Under the pieces are notes generated by a model. The model was not told where the DNA came from and made no database searches. It worked only from the letters and a program-made list of their open reading frames with translations. The position numbers and the translations under genes are program-made. Of a stretch of DNA of 64,000 bases, positions 31,648 to 41,242 are shown piece by piece. Origin of the DNA: an uncultured Myxococcales bacterium (lineage in GTDB: Bacteria > Myxococcota_A > UBA9042); NCBI GenBank assembly GCA_903842345.1, contig CAIMLR010000007.1:62001-126000 (forward strand), written 5' to 3'. Position 1 is the stretch's first letter. Every line of letters begins with the position of its first letter.

Positions 31648-34497
31648 ATGACTACGCCCGCACCAACGCCGCCAACTCCGAACGATTCTAACGATCTGCA
31701 GCCGCTGGCCACCGCGCCGCTGCGTCAGGCGTCGCTGGGTACGCAGCCGGGCGCGGATCGCTGGACGGACGTCGATTTGGCGCACGTGACGGGCATGGTC
31801 GACAACCCGGGCCTCTTCCTGCGCCTCTTCGCGTGGATCTTCTTCAAACCGGTCACTTTTCCGGTGCCGCAGATCCAGAAGCTCAAGGAACTGTCCCACG
31901 AAGGCGTCCTCGTCTACACGATGCGCACGACCAGCCTGCTGGACTACCTTTACTTCAATTACGTCTTTCGCGACGCTGAGTTGCCGCTGGCGCATTTTTC
32001 CAACGGCGCGTCGATGCTGGCTTTCCAGCCGTGGCGCCGGGCGATCGCCGGCTGGTTCCGCCGCCGTGTGCTGCGCAAACCGCAGCCGCCGGAAGTGGAG
32101 GTGCTGTTTGGCCATTTGCGTCGCAAGCACGCGGTGTTGCTGTTCCAGCACCGGGTTTTCAGCCTGCTGGACCTGATCAACCAGAAGCCCGACGATCCGT
32201 ACCTCGCGGAGCTGATCGAAGCACAGCGCACGCTGCCCTTTCCCATCCTGCTGGCGCCGCAACTGATTGTTTGGGAACGCGATCCAGAGCGCAGCAAGAC
32301 GCGCATCATCGACGAATTCTTTGGCGATCCGGACGCGCCGGGGCGTTTTCGCAAGCTGCTGAGCTTCATCCTGAATCATCGCCGCGCGTTCGTGCAGTCG
32401 GGCGAGCCGGTGAACGTCCAGGCGTTCCTGAATGCGCACCCCCATCACCACGATGATCGCCTGCTTGCGGAAGTGCTGCGGCTGCAGGTCGACCAGTCGT
32501 TCCAGACCGAGCAGCGCGTCATCCGCGGCGCGCCGATCAAGCCGCCCAAACAGCTGCGCGAGGAGATCCTGGACGATCCGGAAGTCGTGCGCGATTTGGC
32601 GCGGCTGGCGGAGGAGACCAAGCAGTCCGTCGCGGAAGTGCGCGCGGAGGCGGACGAAAACCTGAAAGAAATCGCGGCCGACTACAGCATGGGGATGCTC
32701 AGCGCGTTGTCGCTGTTCCTGACGCTGCTCTGGGCGCGGATCTATGAGGGCATCGAAGTGGACGAGCCGGGTATGGAGCGCATCCGCGAGGCCGGCCGCA
32801 AGTCGCCCATCGTGATCGTGCCGAGCCACAAGAGCCACATCGACTACCTGCTGATCAGCTACCTCTTCTATCGCAACGGCTTGATTCCACCGCATATTGC
32901 CGCGGGTTCCAACCTGTCGTTCTTCCCGCTCGGCATCATCTTCCGCGGGTCCGGCGCGTTTTTCCTGCGCCGCAGCTTCCAAGGCCAGCCGATCTACGCC
33001 ACGATCTTCCGCCACTATTTCCGCAAGTTGATCCGCGACGGCCACTGGCTGGAATTCTTCCTGGAAGGCGGACGGTCGCGCACGGGCAAGCTGCTGCCGC
33101 CCAAGTTTGGCCTGCTCAAGCACGTGATGGAGGCGGTCGCCGATGGCCTGCAGCCGGACGTGGTGCTGATGCCGACCAACTTTGGCTATGAGCGGCTGAT
33201 CGAGGAAAAGTCCTACCGCAAGGAGCTGGAAGGCGGCGAAAAGAAAGCGGAGTCGCCGGTAGAAGTGCTGAAAGCGACTTCCGTGCTCGTGCACAAGTAC
33301 GGCCGCATTCGCATCCAGTTCGGTCAGCCGATGTCGGTGCGGGAGATCCTCGCCGAGAGCAACGCGCTGATGCCCGCCGCGACGCGCGACGCCAAGGCGT
33401 TTGACCGGGCGCTGAAGGTCTGCGGCTATCGCATCCTCGGCGGCATCAATGCTGCGGCGGTGATCACGCCGACGTCCATCGTCGCCGCGGTGCTGTTGAC
33501 CAAAGTGCAGCGCGGCATCTCGCGGGCGGACCTGCTCGTGCGCGTGGGCTTCCTGTTGGACATCGCGAGCCGGCGCGGCGCGGTGTTGTCCGAGACGCTG
33601 GAGACGGCGATCCGCGTGCGGCGGGCGCATCTGGTCGAGGCTGAGAACGCCGATCTGTCCCGCCACTTCGAGTCAGGCGGCATTCCGGAGCCGCTGGGCA
33701 AGACGGGTGAGCGCTCCCGCCGGATGGGCCAAGCCGTGGAGTCGATCGTCGATGAAGTGCTGAAGATGTTCGAAGCCGCCAAGTGGGTGCATGTGCGGCG
33801 TTTTGACGATCAGGACATCTACATCACCAAGACGGAAGGTCGACTGCATCTGGACTACTACAAGAACAACATGCTGCACCTCTTTGTGCCGGACGCGTTG
33901 CTGGCGTCCAGCGTGCTGGCGCTGCAAGTCCAGGCGGACCTGATCGATCCTGAAGAACTGAGCGACATGACCAAGTTCCTCTCGCGGGTCCTGAAATTCG
34001 AGTTCGTGTACGCCCCGGGCGTGTCCTTTGAGCAGATGTACGGCGACACGCTGCAGGACTTTCTGGCGTCCAGTTGGCTGGTGCGCGAGCCCAGCGGCAA
34101 GCTGCGGCTGCGGCCCACTGTGCTGCCGGTGGTGCGGCTGTACGCGAAGTTGGTGCAGAACTTCATCGAATCCTACGCGCTGATGGGCCGGGCGCTTTCC
34201 GCGCTGCAGAAGGGGCCGATGGCCGAGAAGGATTTCCTTGAGCACGTCCAAACGGAAGCGGCAAAGGCCTTTGAGCTCGGCGACGTACAGTGCTACGAGG
34301 CGGTGTCGCGCGTGAACCTCGGCAATGCGCTGAAGATCTTCGTGGAGCAGCGGTTCGTGCGGTCGTACTCGGAACAGGTCGGCAAGAAACGCGTCAAGAT
34401 GCTGACCGTTGAGCACGGCGAAGGAACTGGCGTGCAATTGGCGGGTTACGTGCAGCGCATTCGCGATCTGGCGGCGCCTTGGGGCCTCGATCGCTAG
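31648..34497 (+). CDS. plsB: Glycerol-3-phosphate acyltransferase PlsB
   Basis: 949 residues, longer than the about 810 residues of E. coli PlsB. The acyltransferase blocks are clear: block I 'VPSHKSHIDYLLISYLFYR' (HxxxxD near residue 393), block II 'FLRRSFQGQPIYA', block III 'LEFFLEGGRSRTGKLLPPK' and block IV 'VVLMPTNFGYERLIEEKSYR'. The N-terminal 330 residues and the C-terminal 300 match the PlsB long form. It transfers an acyl chain to sn-1 of glycerol 3-phosphate at the inner membrane, the first step of phospholipid synthesis. The ATG at 31648 follows an AGGA site. Divergent from the MBL-like/lipid-kinase pair, so the region groups lipid functions. Confidence 0.93.
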   Translation: MTTPAPTPPTPNDSNDLQPLATAPLRQASLGTQPGADRWTDVDLAHVTGMVDNPGLFLRLFAWIFFKPVTFPVPQIQKLKELSHEGVLVYTMRTTSLLDYLYFNYVFRDAELPLAHFSNGASMLAFQPWRRAIAGWFRRRVLRKPQPPEVEVLFGHLRRKHAVLLFQHRVFSLLDLINQKPDDPYLAELIEAQRTLPFPILLAPQLIVWERDPERSKTRIIDEFFGDPDAPGRFRKLLSFILNHRRAFVQSGEPVNVQAFLNAHPHHHDDRLLAEVLRLQVDQSFQTEQRVIRGAPIKPPKQLREEILDDPEVVRDLARLAEETKQSVAEVRAEADENLKEIAADYSMGMLSALSLFLTLLWARIYEGIEVDEPGMERIREAGRKSPIVIVPSHKSHIDYLLISYLFYRNGLIPPHIAAGSNLSFFPLGIIFRGSGAFFLRRSFQGQPIYATIFRHYFRKLIRDGHWLEFFLEGGRSRTGKLLPPKFGLLKHVMEAVADGLQPDVVLMPTNFGYERLIEEKSYRKELEGGEKKAESPVEVLKATSVLVHKYGRIRIQFGQPMSVREILAESNALMPAATRDAKAFDRALKVCGYRILGGINAAAVITPTSIVAAVLLTKVQRGISRADLLVRVGFLLDIASRRGAVLSETLETAIRVRRAHLVEAENADLSRHFESGGIPEPLGKTGERSRRMGQAVESIVDEVLKMFEAAKWVHVRRFDDQDIYITKTEGRLHLDYYKNNMLHLFVPDALLASSVLALQVQADLIDPEELSDMTKFLSRVLKFEFVYAPGVSFEQMYGDTLQDFLASSWLVREPSGKLRLRPTVLPVVRLYAKLVQNFIESYALMGRALSALQKGPMAEKDFLEHVQTEAAKAFELGDVQCYEAVSRVNLGNALKIFVEQRFVRSYSEQVGKKRVKMLTVEHGEGTGVQLAGYVQRIRDLAAPWGLDR

Positions 34498-34675
34498 CGT
34501 CCGCAGGCGGGACATTTCTTCGCCCGTGATCTAGCCCACTCCGCAGAACTTGTGCTAGCTTCCGCGCGTCTCGACCGGCTCCGTTCGCGCGAAGCTCACG
34601 TTGCCCGGTCGGCGGCGACGTGAACGATAAAGCGTCTGGGCTTCATCCAGAATCGCAACGCGAGGAGTCAGAAAC

Positions 34676-35197
34676 ATGAGGTTGTATCCCGGCAAGGTCT
34701 CAGCGATCGCCAAAGACATGGTCGACGTGCTGAGCGCGAGCGGCGACATTGAAGTGCTGCCTGAAATGGTCAGCGAAGTCGTCCTGGACATCGAAAGCGT
34801 GCTCCGCGAGTACATCCGCGCCGACCGCGAAGTCACCGATCGCGCCCGCGACCTGATTTCCCGCGACGGTCTGGAGTTCAACCAGGTCAACAAGATCAAG
34901 CAGAAGCTCGCGGAAGAACGCGGCTTTGGCGTGGGCGAGCGCGCCGCCGAGTACCTGACCAAGCAGTGCATTGAGGCGCTGTTCCACAGCCGTCACGTGG
35001 AAGAAGTGTATGCGGAGGACCACACGCTGCGCAAAAGTCTGCGCGACGTCATGAACCGCCACCTGCACGTCGACGACGACCTGGATCAGGAAGTTCGCCG
35101 TCGTATCAAGAACTTGCAGGAAGGCACCCAGAACTGGGAAGTCGAGTACCACAAGGTCATGGCGGATCTGAAGCGGCTCAAGGGTCTGGAAGGCTAG
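34676..35197 (+). CDS. DUF507 family protein
   Basis: 173 residues, helical and highly charged, from the ATG at 34676 with an excellent GAGGAG ribosome binding site 8 bases upstream. It matches the DUF507 family ('MRLYPGKVSAIAKDMVDVL', 'DREVTDRARDLISR', 'LAEERGFGVGERAAEYLTKQ'). Two halves look like an internal repeat: 'VLDIESVLREYIRADREVTD' and 'LRDVMNRHLHVDDDLDQEVR'. The family is found in deltaproteobacteria and Aquificae and has no known function. Cytoplasmic. It is preceded by 178 bases of gene-free sequence and followed by the GYF/TM2 gene. Confidence 0.82.
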   Translation: MRLYPGKVSAIAKDMVDVLSASGDIEVLPEMVSEVVLDIESVLREYIRADREVTDRARDLISRDGLEFNQVNKIKQKLAEERGFGVGERAAEYLTKQCIEALFHSRHVEEVYAEDHTLRKSLRDVMNRHLHVDDDLDQEVRRRIKNLQEGTQNWEVEYHKVMADLKRLKGLEG

Positions 35198-35320
35198 TCT
35201 CCGGCCAAAAGCGGAGATTGACGCGAACGCAGACTCCGCAGATAACTTGTAGGCGATCGGCGCGGCGGCCGATTCGGCATGCGACCGGTCTCCCAACGTA
35301 ACGAATTCCACGGCAAACCC

Positions 35321-36166
35321 ATGGCCTTCCACCTCCATCGCGATGGCACATCGACAACCTTTGCGGTCGCCGAACTGCGGGAGATGGCGAGGCGTGGCGA
35401 TTTGCCGCAGGACGAATACGTCTACGTGGACGAGAAAGGCGAGTGGCTGTCGGCGAGCCAAGTGCCTGAACTGACAGGCGCTTGGAACATTGAAGAGAAC
35501 GAAGCGACCGTCGCGGTGCAGCTGACGCCGGAGATGCTCGCGTCGATGGCCGGAATGGAAGTGCCGCCGAGCGCGGACATCCCGGGGCAGACGACGGCGC
35601 CGCAGCCGACGCCGCGGCCGGTATCCGCCATCCAGCCGAGTTCGCCGACGGCTTCGGGGCTGAGCCGCGCGCCGGATCGCCCGGGCGCGCTGGCTGCCAA
35701 GGCGCACGCGGCGGACGAGAGCAACGACAGCGTTGCGACGACGTTCATGCAGCTGCCGGACGAGTTGAAAGGCGTGCCGCTGCCGGCGCCCAAAGCTGCG
35801 GCGAAAGTCGTGCTGAAGCCCGCGCTGGTTGCCGCAGACGAGAACGAGGCGACCGCCTTCCTTTCCGCAATGCCCGACGATTTGGCGGTGAAGGCCGCTG
35901 TCCAGCCGAACACGGGCAAGGCCCACCCGGAGCTGGCCGCACCGACGAACCAAGCGTTGGTCTCGACCCGCGACGCGCAGACTGCGCTGCTGCTGTCCAT
36001 CGCGGGCGGCATCTTTGGCGTTGACCGTTTCTACCTGGGCTATCGCGGCTTGGGCATTGCCAAGCTCCTAACGCTCGGCGGTCTGCTGATTTGGTGGATC
36101 GTCGACATCGTGCTCATCGCAACCGGCAAATTGACCGACGCGCAAGGCAAACCGCTGAAGCGCTGA
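35321..36166 (+). CDS. GYF_2 and TM2 domain membrane protein
   Basis: 281 residues from the ATG at 35321; an upstream ATG at 35279 is possible and neither has a clear ribosome binding site. Residues 1-50 resemble a GYF_2 domain ('[20 protein letters not shown]', '[17 protein letters not shown]'). A long Pro/Ala/Glu-rich linker covers about 50-215. The C-terminus is a TM2 domain: '[20 protein letters not shown]', then '[20 protein letters not shown]' with the Asp-Arg-Phe motif. TM2 proteins are small membrane proteins of unclear function; GYF domains bind proline-rich peptides. This combination recurs in deltaproteobacteria. It is 71 bases before the next lipoprotein gene. Confidence 0.8.
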   Translation: MAFHLHRDGTSTTFAVAELREMARRGDLPQDEYVYVDEKGEWLSASQVPELTGAWNIEENEATVAVQLTPEMLASMAGMEVPPSADIPGQTTAPQPTPRPVSAIQPSSPTASGLSRAPDRPGALAAKAHAADESNDSVATTFMQLPDELKGVPLPAPKAAAKVVLKPALVAADENEATAFLSAMPDDLAVKAAVQPNTGKAHPELAAPTNQALVSTRDAQTALLLSIAGGIFGVDRFYLGYRGLGIAKLLTLGGLLIWWIVDIVLIATGKLTDAQGKPLKR

Positions 36167-36236
36167 CCCGTGAACCGCGCTCATCACGAGCGGAACGACC
36201 CTGTGGGCGAGAACCAAGCCCCAAATGAGGAAGAAG

Positions 36237-36737
36237 ATGCCACACCTGCGCCCGACCGCCTTTTTCGCGGTGCTCACGTTGGCGGCCGCGACCCTGTCCG
36301 GCTGCTACAACACCTACCGCGTGCCGGCGGACGAATTCCGCAAGCTGCAGTCGGCTGGCGCGGTCATTGAGGATCAGAAGCTCGCCGGCATCATCTCGCC
36401 GGAAGAAGTCTCGGCGCTCGAAAAGCGCGGTGAGAACGACCTCGTGACGATCACGGACGACAAGGCCGAGAAGGTCGGCGTCAACCGCGACACGCGGCTG
36501 TTCGTGCGCTCGGAGGGCGGTCGCCGCTACCAGGTCACCGCGTTCAACTTCTCGATGGCGTCGAGCCAGCTCGTCGCATCCGATCGCGACTACCTGCTCC
36601 CGCTCTCAGAAGTGAAGTCGTTTGAAGTCGACCACCTCTCGACTGGCAAGACCGTAGCGATGGTCTCGGCGGGCGTGATCCTGGCGACTGGCCTGATCGT
36701 CGGCATCGTCGTCGCGTCGGGTAAGGCGTCGTTCTAG
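36237..36737 (+). CDS. Small lipoprotein with C-terminal membrane helix
   Basis: 166 residues. The ATG at 36237 is chosen because of the AGGA site six bases before it; the in-frame ATG at 36225 is just upstream. Lipobox TLSGC at about residue 23. The mature part begins 'YNTYRVPADEFRKLQSAG', then a beta-rich stretch ('LVTITDDKAEKVGVNRDTRL', 'GGRRYQVTAFNF'). A hydrophobic helix near the C-terminus ('VAMVSAGVILATGLIVGIVV') would put it back into the membrane. No family recognised. The next gene, the AsmA-transglycosylase fusion, starts 6 bases later, so the two are probably one operon. Confidence 0.7.
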   Translation: MPHLRPTAFFAVLTLAAATLSGCYNTYRVPADEFRKLQSAGAVIEDQKLAGIISPEEVSALEKRGENDLVTITDDKAEKVGVNRDTRLFVRSEGGRRYQVTAFNFSMASSQLVASDRDYLLPLSEVKSFEVDHLSTGKTVAMVSAGVILATGLIVGIVVASGKASF

Positions 36738-36743
36738 CCTTTC

Positions 36744-39737
36744 ATGACTGCCCAGAAACCACGCGCGCCGCACACGCACCCTGCTCGATCCGCGCACGCG
36801 CGGCCATGGCTGGCGCGCACCCTGGTGGCGGTCGCCGCGCTGTGCGGGCTCGGCCTTGGCCTTTTCTACTACGCGCTGCCGGGGCTGCTGACTGACAAGG
36901 TCACGGCGGGTCTCATCCAGCGCGCGGAGAAGCGCGGCATCAAGCTGACAATCGGCAAGACGTGGTTTGAGCCGCTGAGCGCGCTGACCCTGGACAACGT
37001 GGAAGTGCGCGACGCAGCGCATCCTGAAGCGGTCCCGATCGCGCGCATCGCCCGGCTGCAGGTGAAATACGAGATCGGCGGGCTCTTTTCGCCCAAGCTG
37101 TACCTCCAGACCATCCTGCTGCAGGCCCCGGACCTCTACGTGCGGCGCGAAGCCAATGGCACGTGGAACGCGCAGAGCCTGATTGACCGCCTGCTGAAGC
37201 CGCGCGAGGACGACGAAGAAGCGCGCGGTGGCGGTTGGCGCAAGTACGTGTCCAAGCACCTGCCGGACATCGAGATGCGGCAACTGCGCGCGGCTTTTGA
37301 CGACGAGCACAGCCAGACGCCGGCCAAGTTGGCGGGGCTGGACCTGCATCACCTGCGGATTTCTGACGCCGCGCTGAGCCTCAAGAACACGTCCGCGGTG
37401 GCGGAGACGCAGAACATCGTGCTGCAGGCATCCGCGCGGGTGGCGGGCATGGCGGACGCCGTGCAGCTGACCGGCAAGCTGGACCGGCCCAGCGATGGCA
37501 AAGAGCTGGGCACCGGCGAAGTGACGCTGCGGCTGCCGGGCGAAATGGCCGTGGACATGGGCGGATGGCGCGCGCAGGTCGGGCAGTTGACGGCGCGGAC
37601 GGATGGCTCGATCGCGTTGGGTCGCGTGCAGCTGGCACAGACCACGGGGAGCAGCCAATTCGCCCTGGACATCCAGGAAATCGCCATCAAGTTGAGCGCG
37701 ACGCCGGGCCCGGAGCCGGTCCTGCCGGAGGCACTGCAGGCCAAGATTCCGCCGTTTGCCCGCCAGTTGTTGCGGCGCGTGGCAGAAGTGGCGATTGAAG
37801 AGCCGGTGATCGTGGGCAAGCGCCAGGAAAAGCCCAAGGAAGCGGCGACGGCGGACGATGACGACGACGAGACGGCGGAGGAAGTGGCGCTGGATGCCGC
37901 CAAGCAGCCGGCAAAGGGCGGCAAGAACGCCAAGGCGGAGAAGGCAGCCAAGGCGGCAAAAGACGCCAAGGATGCCGCGGCGGCGGCCAAGAAGATCCCG
38001 GACGGACCGGAGGGCGCGGCGATTCGCAACGGCCTCTCGGCGGCGTTCACGCAAGGCGCGGACAAGCTTGAACACAGCCTGGCGAAGCTGAAGATGGCAG
38101 TCGCGGCGATTCCGGTGCCGCTCATCACCGTGCAGCGCGGGCGCGCGCGGTTCTCGGACGAGCAAGGCGCGGCAGGCGGGCAGGCGCGCGAACTGAGCGA
38201 CTTTTCCGCCAAGCTGCAGCGCAAGCCGGGTGAGGACGTGGCGCGGCTGGAGCTGGCGTTCCACACGCCCGGGCGGCAGGAGACGAACCAGATTGAGAGT
38301 CGGGTGGACACCAAGACCGGCGACGTCGAGCTGAAGATCCAGTTGGAGCACCTGCCGCTGGCGGCGTACGCCGCGGTGCTTCCGCCGAGCGTGGTGCCGC
38401 AGGCCAATGGCGCGATTCGCGATGCCGCCGTGACGCTGCTCTACACCGCGGCGACCGGGCAGCTGACGCTGGAAGGCCATGGCAAGGTCGAACACATGGA
38501 CGCCGACATCGCGCGGATTTCCCGGCAACGGCTGGAGGACCTCGTCGTGGAGGCGCACGGCAAGCTGGCGTTTGACCTGCGCAAGGAAGAGCTGAAGTTG
38601 GACGATGCGGAGATGGTCGTCGGCAAGACGCACGCGGTCATCCAGGCGACGATGAAGCGGTTCCGCACGGCGCCAGCGTTTGCGATTTCGCTGAAGATTC
38701 CGACCGTGCCATGCCAGGACGTCGTGGACTCGCTGCCGCGCGGCTTTGCGCCGATGCTGGAGGGCATGACGTGCGAAGGCCAGATGAGCGCCGAGGCGAA
38801 GTTGGCGCTGGATACCGGCAACATGAATTCCCTCAAGCTGGAATGGGAGCCGGCGCTCGCCAACGTCCGCGTGACGAGCATGGGCAAGTACATTCGCTTT
38901 GACATCTTTGACGCGGCGTTCGAGCACCACGCGCGCCAAAAAGACGGCACGCTCTACACGTTTGTGACGGGTCCCGGCGCGGACCTGTGGGCGCCGCTGG
39001 AAAGCATCTCGCCCAACTTTGTGAAAGTGTTGACCACAACGGAAGACGGCGGCTTCTTTGGCCACCACGGCTTCTCCTGGGAATCGTTCAAGAACGCCGC
39101 GATTGAGAACTTGAAGCGCGGCCGCTTCGTCCGCGGGGCATCGACGATTACGCAGCAGCTGGTCAAGAACCTCTTCTTCGTGGAGCGCGAGAAGACCATC
39201 AGCCGCAAGGTGCAAGAAGCCGTTGTGACGTGGCAGATCGAGCGGTCGCTGTCCAAGCAGCAACTGCTGGCGCTGTACCTGAACATCATCGAGCTGGGGC
39301 CGAAGATTTACGGCATCAAGGCGGCCGCGCAGCACTATTTTAACCGCGCGCCGGGCGAATTGACGCTGCTGCAGACCATCTGGCTGGGCGACATCGTGCC
39401 CAATCCGCGGGCGTTCTATCACCAATACCGCGACGGCAAGGTCAGCGACAGCACCAAGACGACGCTCTGCTGGATCGCGGACGTGATGGTGAAACGCGGC
39501 AAGATCGCCGAGGAAGAACGGCGCATGTTGGGCGATTGTGGCGGCGTCTTTGCCCCGGAAGCCGCGCCCGTGCCGGATCGCGGCCTTGGCCATGAAGGCG
39601 ATCCGGAGATTGGTGTGCCGCCGCCCGCCCCGCCCATCGTCGGGGAGCATCGGCAGCCCGCGCCACCGCCGCCGCCGCCGATCCTCGAGCACCGCCAGCC
39701 GAGCGCGCCCAGCGTTGCGCCGAACGAACAGCCGTAG
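36744..39737 (+). CDS. AsmA-like/GT51 peptidoglycan transglycosylase fusion
   Basis: 997 residues. One TM at about 24-44. Residues 45-720 are AsmA-like ('LTIGKTWFEPLSALTLDNVE', 'SPKLYLQTILLQAPDLYVRR'), with an Ala/Lys-rich insert (about 370-415). Residues about 750-930 are a family 51 glycosyltransferase: 'TTEDGGFFGHHGFSWESFKN', 'RGASTITQQLVKNLFF', 'VTWQIERSLSKQQLLALYLN' and 'GIKAAAQHYFNR'. GT51 polymerises lipid II into glycan strands; there is no transpeptidase domain. The tail is Pro-rich. AsmA domains are linked to lipid transport at the envelope. The fusion joins envelope lipid and peptidoglycan functions in one chain. Confidence 0.88.
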   Translation: MTAQKPRAPHTHPARSAHARPWLARTLVAVAALCGLGLGLFYYALPGLLTDKVTAGLIQRAEKRGIKLTIGKTWFEPLSALTLDNVEVRDAAHPEAVPIARIARLQVKYEIGGLFSPKLYLQTILLQAPDLYVRREANGTWNAQSLIDRLLKPREDDEEARGGGWRKYVSKHLPDIEMRQLRAAFDDEHSQTPAKLAGLDLHHLRISDAALSLKNTSAVAETQNIVLQASARVAGMADAVQLTGKLDRPSDGKELGTGEVTLRLPGEMAVDMGGWRAQVGQLTARTDGSIALGRVQLAQTTGSSQFALDIQEIAIKLSATPGPEPVLPEALQAKIPPFARQLLRRVAEVAIEEPVIVGKRQEKPKEAATADDDDDETAEEVALDAAKQPAKGGKNAKAEKAAKAAKDAKDAAAAAKKIPDGPEGAAIRNGLSAAFTQGADKLEHSLAKLKMAVAAIPVPLITVQRGRARFSDEQGAAGGQARELSDFSAKLQRKPGEDVARLELAFHTPGRQETNQIESRVDTKTGDVELKIQLEHLPLAAYAAVLPPSVVPQANGAIRDAAVTLLYTAATGQLTLEGHGKVEHMDADIARISRQRLEDLVVEAHGKLAFDLRKEELKLDDAEMVVGKTHAVIQATMKRFRTAPAFAISLKIPTVPCQDVVDSLPRGFAPMLEGMTCEGQMSAEAKLALDTGNMNSLKLEWEPALANVRVTSMGKYIRFDIFDAAFEHHARQKDGTLYTFVTGPGADLWAPLESISPNFVKVLTTTEDGGFFGHHGFSWESFKNAAIENLKRGRFVRGASTITQQLVKNLFFVEREKTISRKVQEAVVTWQIERSLSKQQLLALYLNIIELGPKIYGIKAAAQHYFNRAPGELTLLQTIWLGDIVPNPRAFYHQYRDGKVSDSTKTTLCWIADVMVKRGKIAEEERRMLGDCGGVFAPEAAPVPDRGLGHEGDPEIGVPPPAPPIVGEHRQPAPPPPPPILEHRQPSAPSVAPNEQP

Positions 39738-39743
39738 ACGGCC

Positions 39744-40592
39744 CTAAAGACCCTGAGCGGCCAGCCACGCGCGATCCGCCTCGCCCAGCGCGCGCACGCG
39801 GCCAAAGACCGCCTCCGTCATCGCCGCCGGATCGCCGAGCGGCTGCAGCGCATCGGCGCGGAACGGCTCGCCAAACCAAACGCGAATCGGCTGCGCGGCG
39901 CGCGGCGTCCGGCCAAACGTGCGCGTCACCTCCGTCTTCACGTCGTTGCTCAGCCCGCCAATGAAGACGGGAACGACAAGCACGCCCGGCGCGCAGCCCG
40001 CGACGAGCTGACCCGCCCCCGGTTTGAGCGCCAGATAGCTGTACGGGTCGTCGCCTTTGTTGCGCGTGCCTTCCGGATGGATGCCGATGATGCAGCCGCG
40101 CCCCAGCGTGCTCGAGAGCTGCTGAAACCCGATGGGATTCAGCTCACGGCGGCGGTCATCCCGGAACACGGGCGGCCACATCGTCGCCCCGGCCACCGCG
40201 AAATTCAGGAGCACGCCGAGCGGGTTGGTGTAGAAGAAGTCCTTGCGCACCGGATACGCGACCTCCCGCATGAACCGCGTGCGCCGCTTGACGACGGTCG
40301 AAATCACGAACAGGTCAAAGAACGAGCGATGGTTGGCCACGAGGATGAGGCCATCTTGCGCAGCGTGCTCGCGGAGCGCTTCGGCGCCAAAAACCCGCCA
40401 GCGCGGCCCCGTCACCGCGTCAACGACGTGCGCGAACGTCCAGCCCAGCGTGCCGTGCAGCGCCCTGCGCACCCACGGTCGGCGGTTGGCGGCTTCAAGC
40501 AGCGGCACAGCAACGCGTTCAAAACCGCGCAGTTTGGCGGCTGGCATGGCCGGCATAGGTGCGGAAAGGACTGGATCCAAATCATTGGGCAT
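39744..40592 (-). CDS. PlsC-type 1-acylglycerol acyltransferase
   Basis: 282 residues. The acyltransferase motifs are visible: 'ILVANHRSFFDLFVISTVVK' (HxxxxD-like, here NHRSFFD) and 'IIGIHPEGTRNKGDDPYSYL' (the PEGT motif), followed by 'PVFIGGLSNDVKTEVTR'. It transfers a second acyl chain to lysophosphatidic acid or a related lipid. The ATG at 40592 was chosen over a much longer frame reaching 41282, which would be unconserved. The N-terminal 80 residues carry a hydrophobic stretch that may anchor the protein. Converges with the AsmA/GT51 gene and is divergent from the SixA-like gene. Confidence 0.85.
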   Translation of the reverse strand: MPNDLDPVLSAPMPAMPAAKLRGFERVAVPLLEAANRRPWVRRALHGTLGWTFAHVVDAVTGPRWRVFGAEALREHAAQDGLILVANHRSFFDLFVISTVVKRRTRFMREVAYPVRKDFFYTNPLGVLLNFAVAGATMWPPVFRDDRRRELNPIGFQQLSSTLGRGCIIGIHPEGTRNKGDDPYSYLALKPGAGQLVAGCAPGVLVVPVFIGGLSNDVKTEVTRTFGRTPRAAQPIRVWFGEPFRADALQPLGDPAAMTEAVFGRVRALGEADRAWLAAQGL

Positions 40593-40706
40593 GGGCAAAC
40601 TCCGCCGCAAAGATAGCGATTGCCGCGTCGGACGCAACTGCCAATTGCGGCGCGCGCGCCATTCTGCGAGAGTCCCGGCGCGCCATTTGGGGCAACGGAG
40701 TCTGCG

Positions 40707-41201
40707 ATGCGGTTGTATGTCATGCGCCATGGTGTTGCGATGGATCGGCACGATCCGGCTGCGCCTTCCGATCCGGAACGGCCGCTGACCGCGGATGGCA
40801 GCGAGCGAACGCGGTTGGCGGTGCTGGGTCTCGTGCGCTTGGGCGTGCATGTGGAGCGCGTGTTGACGAGTCCGTACCTGCGCGCGACCCAGACGGCGGC
40901 GATTGCCGCGGAGCCGCTGGGCGTGCCGCGCGGCGCGATTGAAACGCTGGACGCGCTGGCGCCTGAGCAACCGGTGGATGCGGCCGTGGCGGCGATTGAG
41001 GCTGCCGGCGCGCGGTCGACGCTGCTGGTCGGCCATGCCCCGGAATTGGACGCGCTCATCGCTCGCCTCGTCGGTGCGACGCAGCCCCTGACCGCACTCA
41101 AGAAGGCCGGTGTGGCGGTGCTGGACGTGCGCGGACCGAGCGGCGGACGGCTCCTGGCGGTGTACGAGCCCAAGGTCCTGCGCCAGCTGGGACGCCAGTA
41201 G
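40707..41201 (+). CDS. sixA: SixA-like phosphohistidine phosphatase
   Basis: 164 residues in the histidine phosphatase superfamily: 'LYVMRHGVAMD' carries the catalytic Arg-His (R7-H8-G9), 'ERPLTADGSERTRLAV', 'VLTSPYLRATQTA' and 'LLVGHAPELDALI' with the second His. The short length and layout match SixA, which removes phosphate from histidine phosphotransfer proteins. The start at 40707 has GGAG seven bases upstream. It is divergent from the acyltransferase gene. No phosphotransfer partner lies in the window. Confidence 0.83.
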   Translation: MRLYVMRHGVAMDRHDPAAPSDPERPLTADGSERTRLAVLGLVRLGVHVERVLTSPYLRATQTAAIAAEPLGVPRGAIETLDALAPEQPVDAAVAAIEAAGARSTLLVGHAPELDALIARLVGATQPLTALKKAGVAVLDVRGPSGGRLLAVYEPKVLRQLGRQ

Positions 41202-41242
41202 CGGAAAATTCCGTCGTCTTTTCATGCTTATCCAATCTTTTT

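Noticed and set aside
34498-34675. Possible RNA gene or riboswitch in the gap before DUF507
   Set aside because: Only short weak inverted repeats are visible and no tRNA-like or aptamer-like pattern was found.
36606-39692. Very long minus-strand open frame (over 1000 codons)
   Set aside because: It is antisense to the AsmA/GT51 gene, whose motifs are clear. Its product is Arg/His/Gln-rich without any recognisable motif, as expected from shadow frames in GC-rich DNA.
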